Below are positions 1 to 8,411 of a stretch of 64,000 nt of DNA, piece after piece. The notes under the pieces were generated by a model. That model saw only the letters and a program-made list of their open reading frames with translations. It did no database searches and was not told the origin of the DNA. The stretch's first letter is position 1, and each line of letters opens with the position of its first letter. The DNA lies in assembly GCF_002252565.1 (NCBI RefSeq), contig NZ_NPML01000019.1:248001-312000 (forward strand). Direction: 5' to 3'. Source of the DNA: Petroclostridium xylanilyticum (GTDB lineage: Bacteria; Bacillota; Clostridia; SK-Y3). The position numbers and the translations under genes were made by a program.

Positions 1-286
1 AGAGATCTTCATTTGGCATTGTTTCATATGCGATTGTCAAATTAGGATATGCTTTTCTAAAATCTCCCTGTAATCCATCCAAAACCTTCTTCGCATTCTC
101 CCAAATCCATACAGTTATTTCCCCTTCAATATTCTCAGGTGTGTCCCCTTCAACCTGTTTGACTGATTCATTAATGGTTATTTCTTTTCTAGAACTAGTA
201 TCTACACCTTTATTTTTCCAATCTCCAACCAATACTACCGAGATTGCTAAAGCTATAATTAGTGTTGTAGAAATAGGTTTTCTCAT
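1..286 (-). CDS. Sugar ABC transporter substrate-binding protein, N-terminal part
   Basis: The gene runs off the left edge; only the first 95 codons are visible. An ATG at 286 follows GGAGG. A basic N-terminus and hydrophobic segment (residues 4-20) are followed by an acidic linker and then the motif EITVWIWENAKKVLDGL, typical of the start of the mature domain of family 1 extracellular solute-binding proteins. Such lipoproteins capture sugars for MalFG-type permeases. The expected lipobox cysteine is missing: the sequence reads LVGDWKNK where LVGC would be usual. Its place downstream of a YesM/YesN-type two-component pair is the common arrangement for sugar uptake loci in Clostridia. The class is fairly sure; the substrate is unknown. 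Confidence 0.75.
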   Translation of the reverse strand, partial: MRKPISTTLIIALAISVVLVGDWKNKGVDTSSRKEITINESVKQVEGDTPENIEGEITVWIWENAKKVLDGLQGDFRKAYPNLTIAYETMPNEDL

Positions 287-541
287 TATGCAACCTCCTA
301 TAGACGAATAGAAATCATTCTATTGCTCTTTTCTATAGTAAGTCCCTCCCTTTAATATAATAATAATGTATAATAATTCTATATACAATGGCACATATTA
401 ACAAAATATCACTTTTCTTACTTTGCTGTTGAAAATGATATGATCCAATATTTTTGAATGTAGCTTTTATTAATAATGTGTGTTAAATATTATGTTGGAT
501 TATAGATTTATCTCCCAACTTTTATTTCACTACCGGCATAA

Positions 542-2152
542 TCATGCTTTTTTTACTTCTGAAGGAGTTACACCCGTCACTTTTTTAAATACCCTGCAGA
601 AATGCCTGTAATCGTTATAACCAACTAGTCGGGCTGCTTCATAGATTTTGATATTCTCTTCAAGTAATCTTCTGGCATTTTCCACTCTGACCTTCGCTAA
701 ATAATATATAAAATTTATCCCTACTTCCTGCTTAAAGAGCATACTAAAATAATTTTTACTCATATTAACGTGATTAGAGATACTTTCCAAAGATATTTCA
801 TCGGCATAATGTCTTGTAATATATCTTAAAGCTTCGGCTATGGCAGGAGAATAATGGCTGTTTTTCTTTTTTTGTATATTATCAATAAGCATGGTAATTA
901 TTTTCTTAACCCATTCTTCTATTTCAGCAAGAGTATCGTTCTTATATACTTCGTGCAGCATATTGTGTCTATCTCCAAAAAAATCTTCCAAAGTAATTTC
1001 ATCTCTAAAAATTCTTAAAAATTCAATAATAATCTCAATGACTAACGCGCAGACATCTTCCTTTTGAGGTATTTCCTTTTTTTTAATAGCGGAGAACAAG
1101 ATGGTTATATTTTTGAAGATATCTTCTATATTCTTAGCTCTTGCTGCTTCATACAAATCATTTAACTCTAAAGCAAAAACCTCTTTTAGATTTTTGCTAT
1201 TACAAGCTATATCTTTGAATTTTATTATTTTTCCTTTTCCTAAAACAAATTTTTGGTTCAATGCTTGTAGAGCCTGCTCAAAAGCAATACTTATATTATT
1301 AATACTGTTTGATACATTACTAACTCCTATAGTTACGGATATCCCTAAATAGTTATTGATTGCTATCTGAATTTTTTTATTAACTTCAATTACTTTTTGA
1401 TTTTCGCATTTTTGGCTGTAATGATTAACGTTAAACAGCACAACGATTTTTCTGGTTTCATGCATAAAGCACACACCATTATTGTATTGTTTCATGATAT
1501 CATTTACAGCATTAATACATGATAAGTACAACATTTGTATGTCATTATAGGTATATTTTTCTTTTATTTTTTCATAATCATCAAACTCAATTAAAAGGAG
1601 TATAAAGTGTTCCGGGTCAAAATTTATATCTAACCTGTCAAAATCGTTTTTTATATTTTGTAAATCTTTAATGCCACTGTTCAACAGATTATTTAAATAT
1701 CTTTCTCTCAATAAACTTAAGCTTTGATTCGCCTGTTCTTCAAGCTTTTTTATTTCTTTATTCTTATTTCTTTCTAAAACAATTTTTTCTTTTATTTCTT
1801 TCAAAACATTTAAGATATCCTCCGGTGTCATAGTAGGTTTAAAAAGATAGTCAACCGCACCATACTTCATTGCTTCCCTCACATAGTCATACTCATTCAA
1901 ACAACTCAACACAATAATCTTCGTATTCGGATTTATACATTTGATTCGTTTTATCATTTCAATACCATTCAATAAAGGCATTTTAATATCTGTTAAAATA
2001 ATATCGGGCTTCAACTTTTCAAACAGTTCGACAGCTTCTCCACCATTAGAAGCTTCTCCAACCACCTCAAAACCATTTTCTTCCCAATTGATGCAAGATT
2101 TTATCCCTATTCTCACTAGGGACTCATCATCCACAATCATAATCTTATGCAT
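542..2152 (-). CDS. Response regulator, YesN/AraC type
   Basis: This is a DNA-binding response regulator. An N-terminal receiver domain carries the acidic pair DDE near the start, the phospho-acceptor aspartate in LTDIKMP (about residue 55) and the conserved KP in FKPTM. A long central region precedes a C-terminal AraC-type double helix-turn-helix (about the last 100 residues, with ISLESISNHVNMSKNYFS and the final GYNDYRHFCRVFKK). An upstream in-frame start at 2170 has no ribosome site; ATG at 2152 follows GAAGGGACGGG and overlaps the kinase stop by 8 bases, so it is preferred. Proteins of this architecture usually activate the neighbouring sugar ABC transporter genes, here the one starting at 286. 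The cognate kinase is truncated, so signalling may be lost. Confidence 0.9.
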   Translation of the reverse strand: MHKIMIVDDESLVRIGIKSCINWEENGFEVVGEASNGGEAVELFEKLKPDIILTDIKMPLLNGIEMIKRIKCINPNTKIIVLSCLNEYDYVREAMKYGAVDYLFKPTMTPEDILNVLKEIKEKIVLERNKNKEIKKLEEQANQSLSLLRERYLNNLLNSGIKDLQNIKNDFDRLDINFDPEHFILLLIEFDDYEKIKEKYTYNDIQMLYLSCINAVNDIMKQYNNGVCFMHETRKIVVLFNVNHYSQKCENQKVIEVNKKIQIAINNYLGISVTIGVSNVSNSINNISIAFEQALQALNQKFVLGKGKIIKFKDIACNSKNLKEVFALELNDLYEAARAKNIEDIFKNITILFSAIKKKEIPQKEDVCALVIEIIIEFLRIFRDEITLEDFFGDRHNMLHEVYKNDTLAEIEEWVKKIITMLIDNIQKKKNSHYSPAIAEALRYITRHYADEISLESISNHVNMSKNYFSMLFKQEVGINFIYYLAKVRVENARRLLEENIKIYEAARLVGYNDYRHFCRVFKKVTGVTPSEVKKA

Positions 2153-3239
2153 TTTCACCCGTCCCTTCATCGATAATTATTGGCAGATAAAACATTACTT
2201 TTGTTCCTCTATTGATACTACTATATATTTTCAGGCTGGATTGCTCTCCAAAATATCTAACCAATCTTTCATTTACGTTCTCAATACCTAATCCGGAAAA
2301 TTTTCTATCTTTATCAATATTAATATCCATACCAATACCATCATCAATAATCTCAAATTTTAGTTTATCATTTATCTGCGATAACGTAATTTGTATTGTT
2401 CCTACACCACCCTTAGGCTCAATTCCATGAAAAATAGCATTTTCAATAATTGGCTGTAGAATTAGCTTAATTGTTTTATAGTGCAACAATTTTTCATCAA
2501 TGTCGTAATTAACTATAAATTTATCATTATAACGGATTTTTTGCAGGAATATATAATTTTTAGCGTGTTCCAGCTCTTGTTCTATAGAAACAAATTCTCC
2601 AATTCTTTTTCCACTGAACTCAAGAAGTTTTATTAACGAAACAATCATTTTACTTATGCTGTCAGCCTTTTGTATTACTGCCATCCACTTGATAGTATTG
2701 AGCGTATTATAAAGAAAATGGGGATTTATTTGAGCTTGTAAGGCTTTTAATTCGGCTTCTCTTTTTTTATTCTCTTCCTGATAAACCTTATTCATTAAAT
2801 TATTGATCTGGGCAAGCATATTATTAAATGCCACGCCAAGCTGCCCCACTTCGTCTTTTGAATCTACACTTACCCTTACACTTAAATCTCCAAGCTCTAC
2901 TTTTTTTACAACTTTTGCTAGTCTTGTAATCGGTGTGGAAATATAAATAGACGTATAAGAAGCCATAAGCACTACCAGAACAATAAAAATAATTCCAAAT
3001 ATTTGTGTTTGCCTTTTTAATTTGAAAGATTTTTGCATCAGTATATCTCTTGGAATGACATTGACAATTTTCCAATTTGTATAGGGTATCGTGCTATATT
3101 GTACTAAAGAATCCTTTCCAGCAAATCTTGCACTGGTAACACCTGCCGAGTCTGTAAAATAATTAAATAACTGTTTTTCATCATATGTATTATTAAAGAT
3201 TCTACTGAAATCCGGATGATACACCATTTCACCATACAT
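2145..3239 (-). CDS. Sensor histidine kinase, YesM type, N-terminally truncated
   Basis: The surviving 364 residues hold the end of an extracellular sensor domain (residues 1-70), one membrane helix (about 79-100), a HAMP linker (about 100-155), the His_kinase motif INPHFLYNTLNTIKW with the phospho-acceptor histidine near 174, and an ATPase domain with IIENAIFHG and DDGIGMD. Family members are normally about 570-600 residues with a first membrane helix and a full double-Cache domain, both missing here. Reading upstream in the same frame meets TGA after seven codons, while another frame continues with ENPSYIRLDGRFF, so a frameshift in a T-run near 3250 is likely. The gene overlaps its response regulator. 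It is probably inactive as a sensor, though the cytoplasmic kinase core is complete. Confidence 0.8.
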   Translation of the reverse strand: MYGEMVYHPDFSRIFNNTYDEKQLFNYFTDSAGVTSARFAGKDSLVQYSTIPYTNWKIVNVIPRDILMQKSFKLKRQTQIFGIIFIVLVVLMASYTSIYISTPITRLAKVVKKVELGDLSVRVSVDSKDEVGQLGVAFNNMLAQINNLMNKVYQEENKKREAELKALQAQINPHFLYNTLNTIKWMAVIQKADSISKMIVSLIKLLEFSGKRIGEFVSIEQELEHAKNYIFLQKIRYNDKFIVNYDIDEKLLHYKTIKLILQPIIENAIFHGIEPKGGVGTIQITLSQINDKLKFEIIDDGIGMDINIDKDRKFSGLGIENVNERLVRYFGEQSSLKIYSSINRGTKVMFYLPIIIDEGTGENA

Positions 3240-3500
3240 ATCATAAAGAAAAAACGTCCATCAAGTCTGATATACGACGGATTTTCCTTGCAAGGAACAC
3301 CATTGTCAGGAACTTCCCAGAACTCTGGGTGTACCAGATGCCCCCCTCTGGCGATGGGTTAGTGTAAAAAGTTTATATATTAACATGCTTTAAAAGCCTT
3401 GACTTAAAGGGAAATGTCAAAAAAGAAGGTGACACCCCCTGCCTTTCTGTTAAAATATTGTTCGCCAAAACACTTTTCAACGAAAGGAGTAAGTGTCACT

Positions 3501-3660
3501 ATGAACAATATTATAATAGTTTTGGTCTTAGTTTGTTGCATATTTTAACTTCTTAAGGCCTCATTCTTCGTTTGAAAACAGGGTTCCTGTCGTTATCCCT
3601 GAATTGGCAAATCTGCCACATATGCCTGCCAGGTGGTGTAAGCTGATTCAACTGGCATAG
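3501..3660 (+). pseudogene. Internally deleted transposase remnant
   Basis: A well-formed ribosome site (AAAGGAG) precedes an ATG opening MNNIIIVLVLVC, which stops after 15 codons. A shifted frame then gives NFLRPHSSFENRVPVV and ends in PARWCKLIQLA before TAG. The RPHSS block followed by a short C-terminal tail resembles the end of IS3/IS481-like rve transposases. The sequence therefore looks like the two ends of a transposase joined by a deletion. Family assignment is tentative and no clear terminal inverted repeats were found. The remainder of 3240-3763 shows no intact gene. Confidence 0.45.
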
Positions 3661-3763
3661 GAATATATCTTATTTGTCTGGTTTTCAGATATGCGCTGTA
3701 ATTGATACTATTTAATGCTTTCTTATTTCAGAGATGCTCTACGATTACTTATATTATCTAAAA

Positions 3764-4786
3764 CTAGTCGGTTAAAATAACTTTAATCAATGGACCAGGA
3801 TCTTTTGCCAATTGTTTAAAGAGTTCAACCCCTTTTTCCATAGGTGCTGTAAGGCTTATCATAGGTTCAACATTAAGTTTACCGCTGCTCAACAGATCCA
3901 CAACTTCTCCAAATTCCTGGAAGGTATAAATAAAAGTACCAAATACCTTCAGCTCTCTTGTTACAATTTCCTGCATATTGATATTGACCATCCTGGCAGA
4001 GTTTCCAATCCATACAGCCGTCCCACCAATTTTTAAGCTGGCCATCGCCTGCTGCACTGTCGAAGTGGCCCCTACTGCCTCAAAAGCAAAATCTGCACCT
4101 AATCCGCCAGTTTCAGCCTTAATAATATCGCTGATATTATCTTTAGATGGATTAATTACAAAATCTGCTCCCATTGCCTTGGCGACACTCAGTCTGCTAT
4201 CACTCAAATCTGAAACAAATACTTTGGCTGGATTGCGCATCTTGACAATCACCAAGACAAGCAGCCCTATCGTTCCTGCACCTACAATCAGAACATTCTT
4301 GCCGTTGAGCTCTCCAGCAGTATTTACACCTCTGTAAGCAACTGCCATAGGTTCGATCATGGAACCTGCATTATAGGATACATTGTCAGCAAGCTTAAAA
4401 ATCAGCTTAGCAGGAACACATATATACTCTGCCATTGCTCCATTGCAGTCCAATACACCCAATGACCTTTTATTGAGGCAAATATGAGTTTTACCTTGCT
4501 TACAAAACTCACACTCTCCACAAAAAATAACTGGATATGGTGCAACCCTGTCCCCTACTCTTAATGTGGCAACCCCTTCACCTACTTCCTGAATTACCCC
4601 GGAAAACTCATGTCCCATTACCATAGGTGGAATTCTTCTTCCTGTTATGCCCAAAAACCCGTGTACGTCTGAACCACATATTCCCACAGCCTTTATTTTT
4701 ATCAACACTTCATCTTTACCAGGACGTACATCATCTATATCTTCCCATCTTAGGTCTTCCGGGCCATGGTAAACTAATGCTTTCAT
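3764..4786 (-). CDS. Zinc-dependent alcohol/polyol dehydrogenase (MDR family)
   Basis: A 340-residue medium-chain dehydrogenase. The catalytic zinc ligands are visible as C37, H59-E60 and E145; the structural zinc cysteines are C89, C92, C95 and C103 in the CGECEFCKQGKTHIC block; the NAD-binding Rossmann fingerprint GAGTIG begins near residue 169. The family (sorbitol, galactitol-1-phosphate and threonine dehydrogenases) oxidises secondary alcohols of polyols or reduces the ketone. The ATG follows AGGAGAC. It lies downstream of garR and the transketolase pair but is separated from them by a palindromic element, so it may have its own transcript. The substrate cannot be read from sequence. Confidence 0.85.
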   Translation of the reverse strand: MKALVYHGPEDLRWEDIDDVRPGKDEVLIKIKAVGICGSDVHGFLGITGRRIPPMVMGHEFSGVIQEVGEGVATLRVGDRVAPYPVIFCGECEFCKQGKTHICLNKRSLGVLDCNGAMAEYICVPAKLIFKLADNVSYNAGSMIEPMAVAYRGVNTAGELNGKNVLIVGAGTIGLLVLVIVKMRNPAKVFVSDLSDSRLSVAKAMGADFVINPSKDNISDIIKAETGGLGADFAFEAVGATSTVQQAMASLKIGGTAVWIGNSARMVNINMQEIVTRELKVFGTFIYTFQEFGEVVDLLSSGKLNVEPMISLTAPMEKGVELFKQLAKDPGPLIKVILTD

Positions 4787-4843
4787 AATTATCAGTCTCC
4801 TATATCTATATTAATAATCTCTACTTATTTTCTATAGTAATTA

Positions 4844-4939
4844 GGTGCATATTTTTTAGTTGATGAATATTATTTAACAGGCTCTAAGCCTTTCCGCAAC
4901 GTCCTTTCCATAATATTCATCAACTAAATTAAATGCACC
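4844..4939. repeat. Palindromic element, copy 1 (shared centre, private stem)
   Basis: A 96-bp inverted repeat whose ends GGTGCAT and ATGCACC enclose arms of about 30 bases (TTTAGTTGATGAATATTAT side and its complement). The centre contains GCAACGTCCTTTCC. The element is flanked by an 11-base direct repeat, TATAGTAATTA (4833-4843 and 4940-4950), which looks like a target-site duplication. It ends 57 bases before the dehydrogenase start. It shares only its centre with the copy at 7754-7853. Confidence 0.75.
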
Positions 4940-4988
4940 TATAGTAATTATGCATTATTGTCAGACAAATTTTTTCATATTTTTCTTT

Positions 4989-5873
4989 TTACTTTCTTAC
5001 CTCTACTTTAGCAAGTTTTTCATAGAACTGAATAATACCACCGTGGTCGTGTTGTCCTTTACCATCTACTTTTAATGCTTGTAGTATTTCCATTACCTGA
5101 CTGGTAAGCATAAGCGGTACACCTACTTCTCTCCCTGTTTCGATTGCATTTGCCAGATCTTTTATATGTAAATCAATTCTAAATCCAGGTTTGAAGTTGC
5201 CTTTCATTACCATTGGCGCTTTTGCATCTAATACTGTACTTCCGGCAAGTCCTCCCCGGATCGCTTTATAAATCGCTTCCGGGTCTACTCCTGCTTTTGT
5301 GCCCAGTACTAAAGCTTCTGACATGGCCGCAATGTTTAATGCTACAATAATCTGGTTTGCAAGCTTTGTAATATTTCCTGCTCCGATTTCACCACAAAGC
5401 ACTACTGATGCACCCATTTTGCTTAAGATGTCATAACATTTATCAAATACTTCTTTTTTTCCTCCCACCATGATGGATAGTGTTCCATCAATTGCTTTCG
5501 GCTCTCCCCCACTTACTGGAGCATCCAGCATTTCCATCCCTTTTTCTGCTAATTTTGCTGCTATTTCTTTAGAGACCATTGGCGCAATGGAGCTCATATC
5601 AATTAAGATGCTTCCCGGTTTAGCACCTTCCAGCACACCGTTCTCCCCTAATACTACTGCTTTCACATGAGGAGAATTTGGCAGCATGGTAATAATGTAT
5701 TCACATTGTCCTGCAACATCCTTTGCGGACCTTCCTTCTTTTGCTCCTGCTGCGGTCACTTCCGCTACTGCTTCTTTATTAATGTCGTATACCACAAGGT
5801 CATAACCTGCTTTTAACAAATTTTTTGACATGGGTTTTCCCATAATTCCAAGTCCTATAAACCCTATTTTCAT
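4989..5873 (-). CDS. garR: 2-hydroxy-3-oxopropionate (tartronate semialdehyde) reductase-like
   Basis: A 294-residue beta-hydroxyacid dehydrogenase. The N-terminal Rossmann motif GFIGLGIMGKPM binds NAD(P); the substrate-binding block DAPVSGGEPKA (about 118-127) and the catalytic lysine in GAGNITKLANQ (K170) are present. GarR-type enzymes interconvert tartronate semialdehyde and D-glycerate; close relatives act on methylglyoxylate-type or 3-hydroxyisobutyrate substrates. The start follows AAGGAGG. It is 55 bases downstream of the transketolase genes and probably co-transcribed with them. The symbol denotes the family; the true substrate is not proven. Confidence 0.8.
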   Translation of the reverse strand: MKIGFIGLGIMGKPMSKNLLKAGYDLVVYDINKEAVAEVTAAGAKEGRSAKDVAGQCEYIITMLPNSPHVKAVVLGENGVLEGAKPGSILIDMSSIAPMVSKEIAAKLAEKGMEMLDAPVSGGEPKAIDGTLSIMVGGKKEVFDKCYDILSKMGASVVLCGEIGAGNITKLANQIIVALNIAAMSEALVLGTKAGVDPEAIYKAIRGGLAGSTVLDAKAPMVMKGNFKPGFRIDLHIKDLANAIETGREVGVPLMLTSQVMEILQALKVDGKGQHDHGGIIQFYEKLAKVEVRK

Positions 5874-5928
5874 GTTTTTATGCCTCCTTGTTGTGTGTTT
5901 TAGAATTGATAACCATCATTTCTTCAAA

Positions 5929-6864
5929 TTATTTGTTAGCTATTTTTTTCACAGCATCTACGATTGCTTTAGAAGTTAAACCGTAATATTCTAACAGCTC
6001 ATCATAGTTACTTGCCGAGGTTCCGAAGCTGTCTTTTATCCCTACAAATTCTATTGGCAGGTTAGTCTCCATCCTTAGAGCCTCAGCAATAGCACTGCCC
6101 AGGCCCCCTATGATACTATGTTCTTCTGCCGTTACTACTGCCTTGCATCCCCTTGCCATCTCTATTACTGCTTGTTGGTCTAACGGCTTTACTGTGCTTA
6201 CATTGACTACCTTGGCTGATATTCCTTCTTGTTCTAACTGCTCAGCTGCTTCCACTGCCTTGGATACCATCACACCGTTTGCAAATATCACTACGTCTTT
6301 CCCATCTTTTATTGGGTATAGCCTGCCTATTTCATATTCTCCTTCTTCACTTGTATAGATAGGCAAGTCATTCCTGTTAATTCTTATGTAGACAGGTCCA
6401 GGGTAATTTACCATTGCTTCTACCATTTTTTTGGTTTCTACGGCATCCACCGGTACCAATACCGTCATATTGGGAATTGCCCTCATGATTGCCATATCTT
6501 CTATTGCCTGGTGGGTTGAACCGTCACCAAAATCAGAAAGTCCGGAACTTGATCCGCATATCTTCACGTTTAGCTTAGCGATGGAGATGGTTTGTCTTAG
6601 TTGGTCATAGGCTCTTCCTGATGCAAATACAGCAAAGGAATTGATAAATGGGATTTTTCCTGTTAGCGCCAGTCCCGCTGCTGTAGAGGCCATATTCTGC
6701 TCAGCTATTCCCATTTCAAAATATCTTTCCGGGAATTCTTGCTGAAATAAACAGGACATTGTGGATTTTCCCAAATCTGCTTCCAACACTACTATATTTT
6801 TGTTTTCTTTTCCAAGCTCAACTAGCGCTTCCCCATAGGCAATTCTTAGGCTTTTTGTACTCAT
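5929..6864 (-). CDS. Transketolase, C-terminal subunit
   Basis: This carries the pyrimidine-binding and C-terminal domains of transketolase as a separate 311-residue chain. The TPP-activating glutamate is in MGIAEQNMASTAAGLA, followed by the substrate-loop region GLSDFGDGSTHQAIED. An earlier GTG at 6873 is in frame, but ATG at 6864 follows GAGGTGAGG and is preferred. It starts about ten bases after the N-terminal subunit ends, so the two are translated together. Split transketolases occur in archaea, Clostridia and dedicated catabolic loci such as apulose-4-phosphate or sulfofructose transketolase; no kinase or isomerase is nearby to tell which applies. Confidence 0.9.
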   Translation of the reverse strand: MSTKSLRIAYGEALVELGKENKNIVVLEADLGKSTMSCLFQQEFPERYFEMGIAEQNMASTAAGLALTGKIPFINSFAVFASGRAYDQLRQTISIAKLNVKICGSSSGLSDFGDGSTHQAIEDMAIMRAIPNMTVLVPVDAVETKKMVEAMVNYPGPVYIRINRNDLPIYTSEEGEYEIGRLYPIKDGKDVVIFANGVMVSKAVEAAEQLEQEGISAKVVNVSTVKPLDQQAVIEMARGCKAVVTAEEHSIIGGLGSAIAEALRMETNLPIEFVGIKDSFGTSASNYDELLEYYGLTSKAIVDAVKKIANK

Positions 6865-6874
6865 TTTCCTCACC

Positions 6875-7708
6875 TCACACCTTTAACTTTTCCAGGTCTT
6901 TTTTAGCCGTTTCATATTGTTCCTGAGTCATTGCACCATTATGAAATGCTGCATTGTTTTCCGCAAAGGAGATATATTTTCCTTTGATAGTTTCAGCAAT
7001 TATCACAGTTGGTTTCCCTTTTACTTCATCTGCTTTGTCTAATGCCTCTATGATTTGTTCAACATTGTGACCGTCTATTTCTATTACGTTCCATCCAAAA
7101 GCTTCCCATTTGGGAGCAATAGGGTTTGTGTCGAACCTTTCTTTTATAGGCCCGGTTGCCTGCAGCTTATTTCTATCTACAATGGCTACCAGGTTATCAA
7201 TCTTAAAGTTTGCAGCTGCCATTGCTGCTTCCCAGATTTGTCCTTCTGCCAGTTCCCCATCCCCTATGATGACATAGACTTTATTCTTTTTGCCATCCAA
7301 TCTAAGTCCCAGTGCCATTCCATTGGCGATGGACAGGCCCTGACCGAGAGATCCAGTGTTTGCTTCTATCCCTGGTGTTTTTGTCATGTCCGGATGTCCT
7401 TGGAGCATGGAACCTAATGTTTTTACTTTCTTCAGCTCATCTTTTGGGAAATGCCCTAATTCCGCTAAAGCGGCATATTGCACCAAGGCTGCGTGCCCTT
7501 TACTAAGCAGAAATCTGTCTCTATTCTCATTAGTTGGATTTTTAGGGTCTACTTTCATCTTATGAAAATATAAAGCGGCCACAATATCAGCACAGGAACA
7601 GGAACCCCCAAGATGGCCTACCTTCCCCACACCAATCATGTCTACAATATCTTCTCTTAACTGCAAGGCTTTTTTTTCTATTGCTTCTACCAGTTCTTTA
7701 GATACCAT
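6875..7708 (-). CDS. Transketolase, N-terminal subunit
   Basis: A 277-residue TPP-binding chain. The diphosphate- and magnesium-binding motif begins GDGELAEGQIWEAAM and ends with the asparagine in IVDRN; the conserved SKGHAA and PGIEANTGSLGQGL blocks that line the active site are present. Together with the next gene it would make a complete transketolase, moving a two-carbon ketol unit between sugar phosphates. It is first in the tkt-tkt-garR transcript. Its leader contains a palindromic element 45 bases upstream of the ATG. Confidence 0.9.
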   Translation of the reverse strand: MVSKELVEAIEKKALQLREDIVDMIGVGKVGHLGGSCSCADIVAALYFHKMKVDPKNPTNENRDRFLLSKGHAALVQYAALAELGHFPKDELKKVKTLGSMLQGHPDMTKTPGIEANTGSLGQGLSIANGMALGLRLDGKKNKVYVIIGDGELAEGQIWEAAMAAANFKIDNLVAIVDRNKLQATGPIKERFDTNPIAPKWEAFGWNVIEIDGHNVEQIIEALDKADEVKGKPTVIIAETIKGKYISFAENNAAFHNGAMTQEQYETAKKDLEKLKV

Positions 7709-7753
7709 ATACGTCCCTTCTTTCTTTATGATTATAAATTAAGATAACTATAT

Positions 7754-7853
7754 GTGTTGTGCTAGCTTAAATATGATTCCAAGAACTAAGCTACAAAACC
7801 TAGAGCCTTTTTGCAACGTTCTTTCCACCATATTTAAGCTAGCCACAATGAGT
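7754..7853. repeat. Palindromic element, copy 2
   Basis: A 100-bp inverted repeat with arms TTGTGCTAGCTTAAATATG and CATATTTAAGCTAGCCACAA, unrelated to the arms of the copy at 4844. The centre contains GCCTTTTTGCAACGTTCTTT, nearly the same as in copy 1. A nine-base direct repeat TAACTATAT flanks it (7745-7753 and 7854-7862). The left arm can alternatively pair with TAAGCTA at about 7787. It lies in the probable 5' leader of the transketolase transcript. Confidence 0.75.
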
Positions 7854-7862
7854 TAACTATAT

Positions 7863-8411
7863 AAAATAATATTGCTTTGCGGTTTTAGAAGAACGGTTAT
7901 GTTGTAAATGCGCCAAATTTAGACGATTGACTAGCTCAAGTATCTATTCTTTTTCTTTTATATAATGAATATCATTATATATGAGCTATTAATTGTGTTG
8001 CGGATATACAGATTTTCATGACTTTTTTTAATTCCGTGAATTCTACTAGCACAGTAAGTAAACACAGCTATTTGCCCATCATCTGCTAGTATATTAGAAA
8101 TTCGTTGATATATATTAGCTGATAGTTATATTACAGATATGTTTAAAAACTTTTGATTACATCAAATAATGCTATAAAACTTATCTCTAAAGGCTAATAG
8201 TTGTTAGTCTTTAGATGTTATACACTATATGTCAGTTGTAAGTTGTTATACATGTATGCTTACTAAAAATATTTTTACAACCTAATTATACAACCTTACT
8301 TATATATTGTCAATAAAAAAATCTTATTATCTTATTATTTTTTGTAATTTTTTATTAATTTTATATAATACATTTTAATATCCCAGTAAAAGCCAGCAGT
8401 ATGAAATCAAC
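7863..8411. other. Long intergenic region without a gene
   Basis: AT-rich and without a credible reading frame. It contains the putative regulator site at 8243-8256 and, at about 7963-7985, a short palindrome around AATGATATTC-like bases. It must hold the transketolase promoter, but no confident -35/-10 pair was found. Confidence 0.5.
8243..8256. promoter_or_regulatory. Putative GntR-family operator, distal copy
   Basis: TTGTTATACATGTA, containing the perfect palindrome ATACATGTAT when the next base is included. The same TTGTTATACA core recurs upstream of the gntR gene at 9212. It lies between gntR and the transketolase operon, as expected for a site controlling that operon. Inferred from repetition only. 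Confidence 0.4.

Noticed and set aside
5929-7708. Sulfoquinovose (sulfo-transketolase) pathway
   Set aside because: Split transketolase alone is not diagnostic; no isomerase, sulfosugar transporter or SLA-handling gene is present.
4844-7853. Palindromic elements as known riboswitches
   Set aside because: The centre does not match any riboswitch core I know, and flanking direct repeats suggest insertion; kept as an open finding instead.
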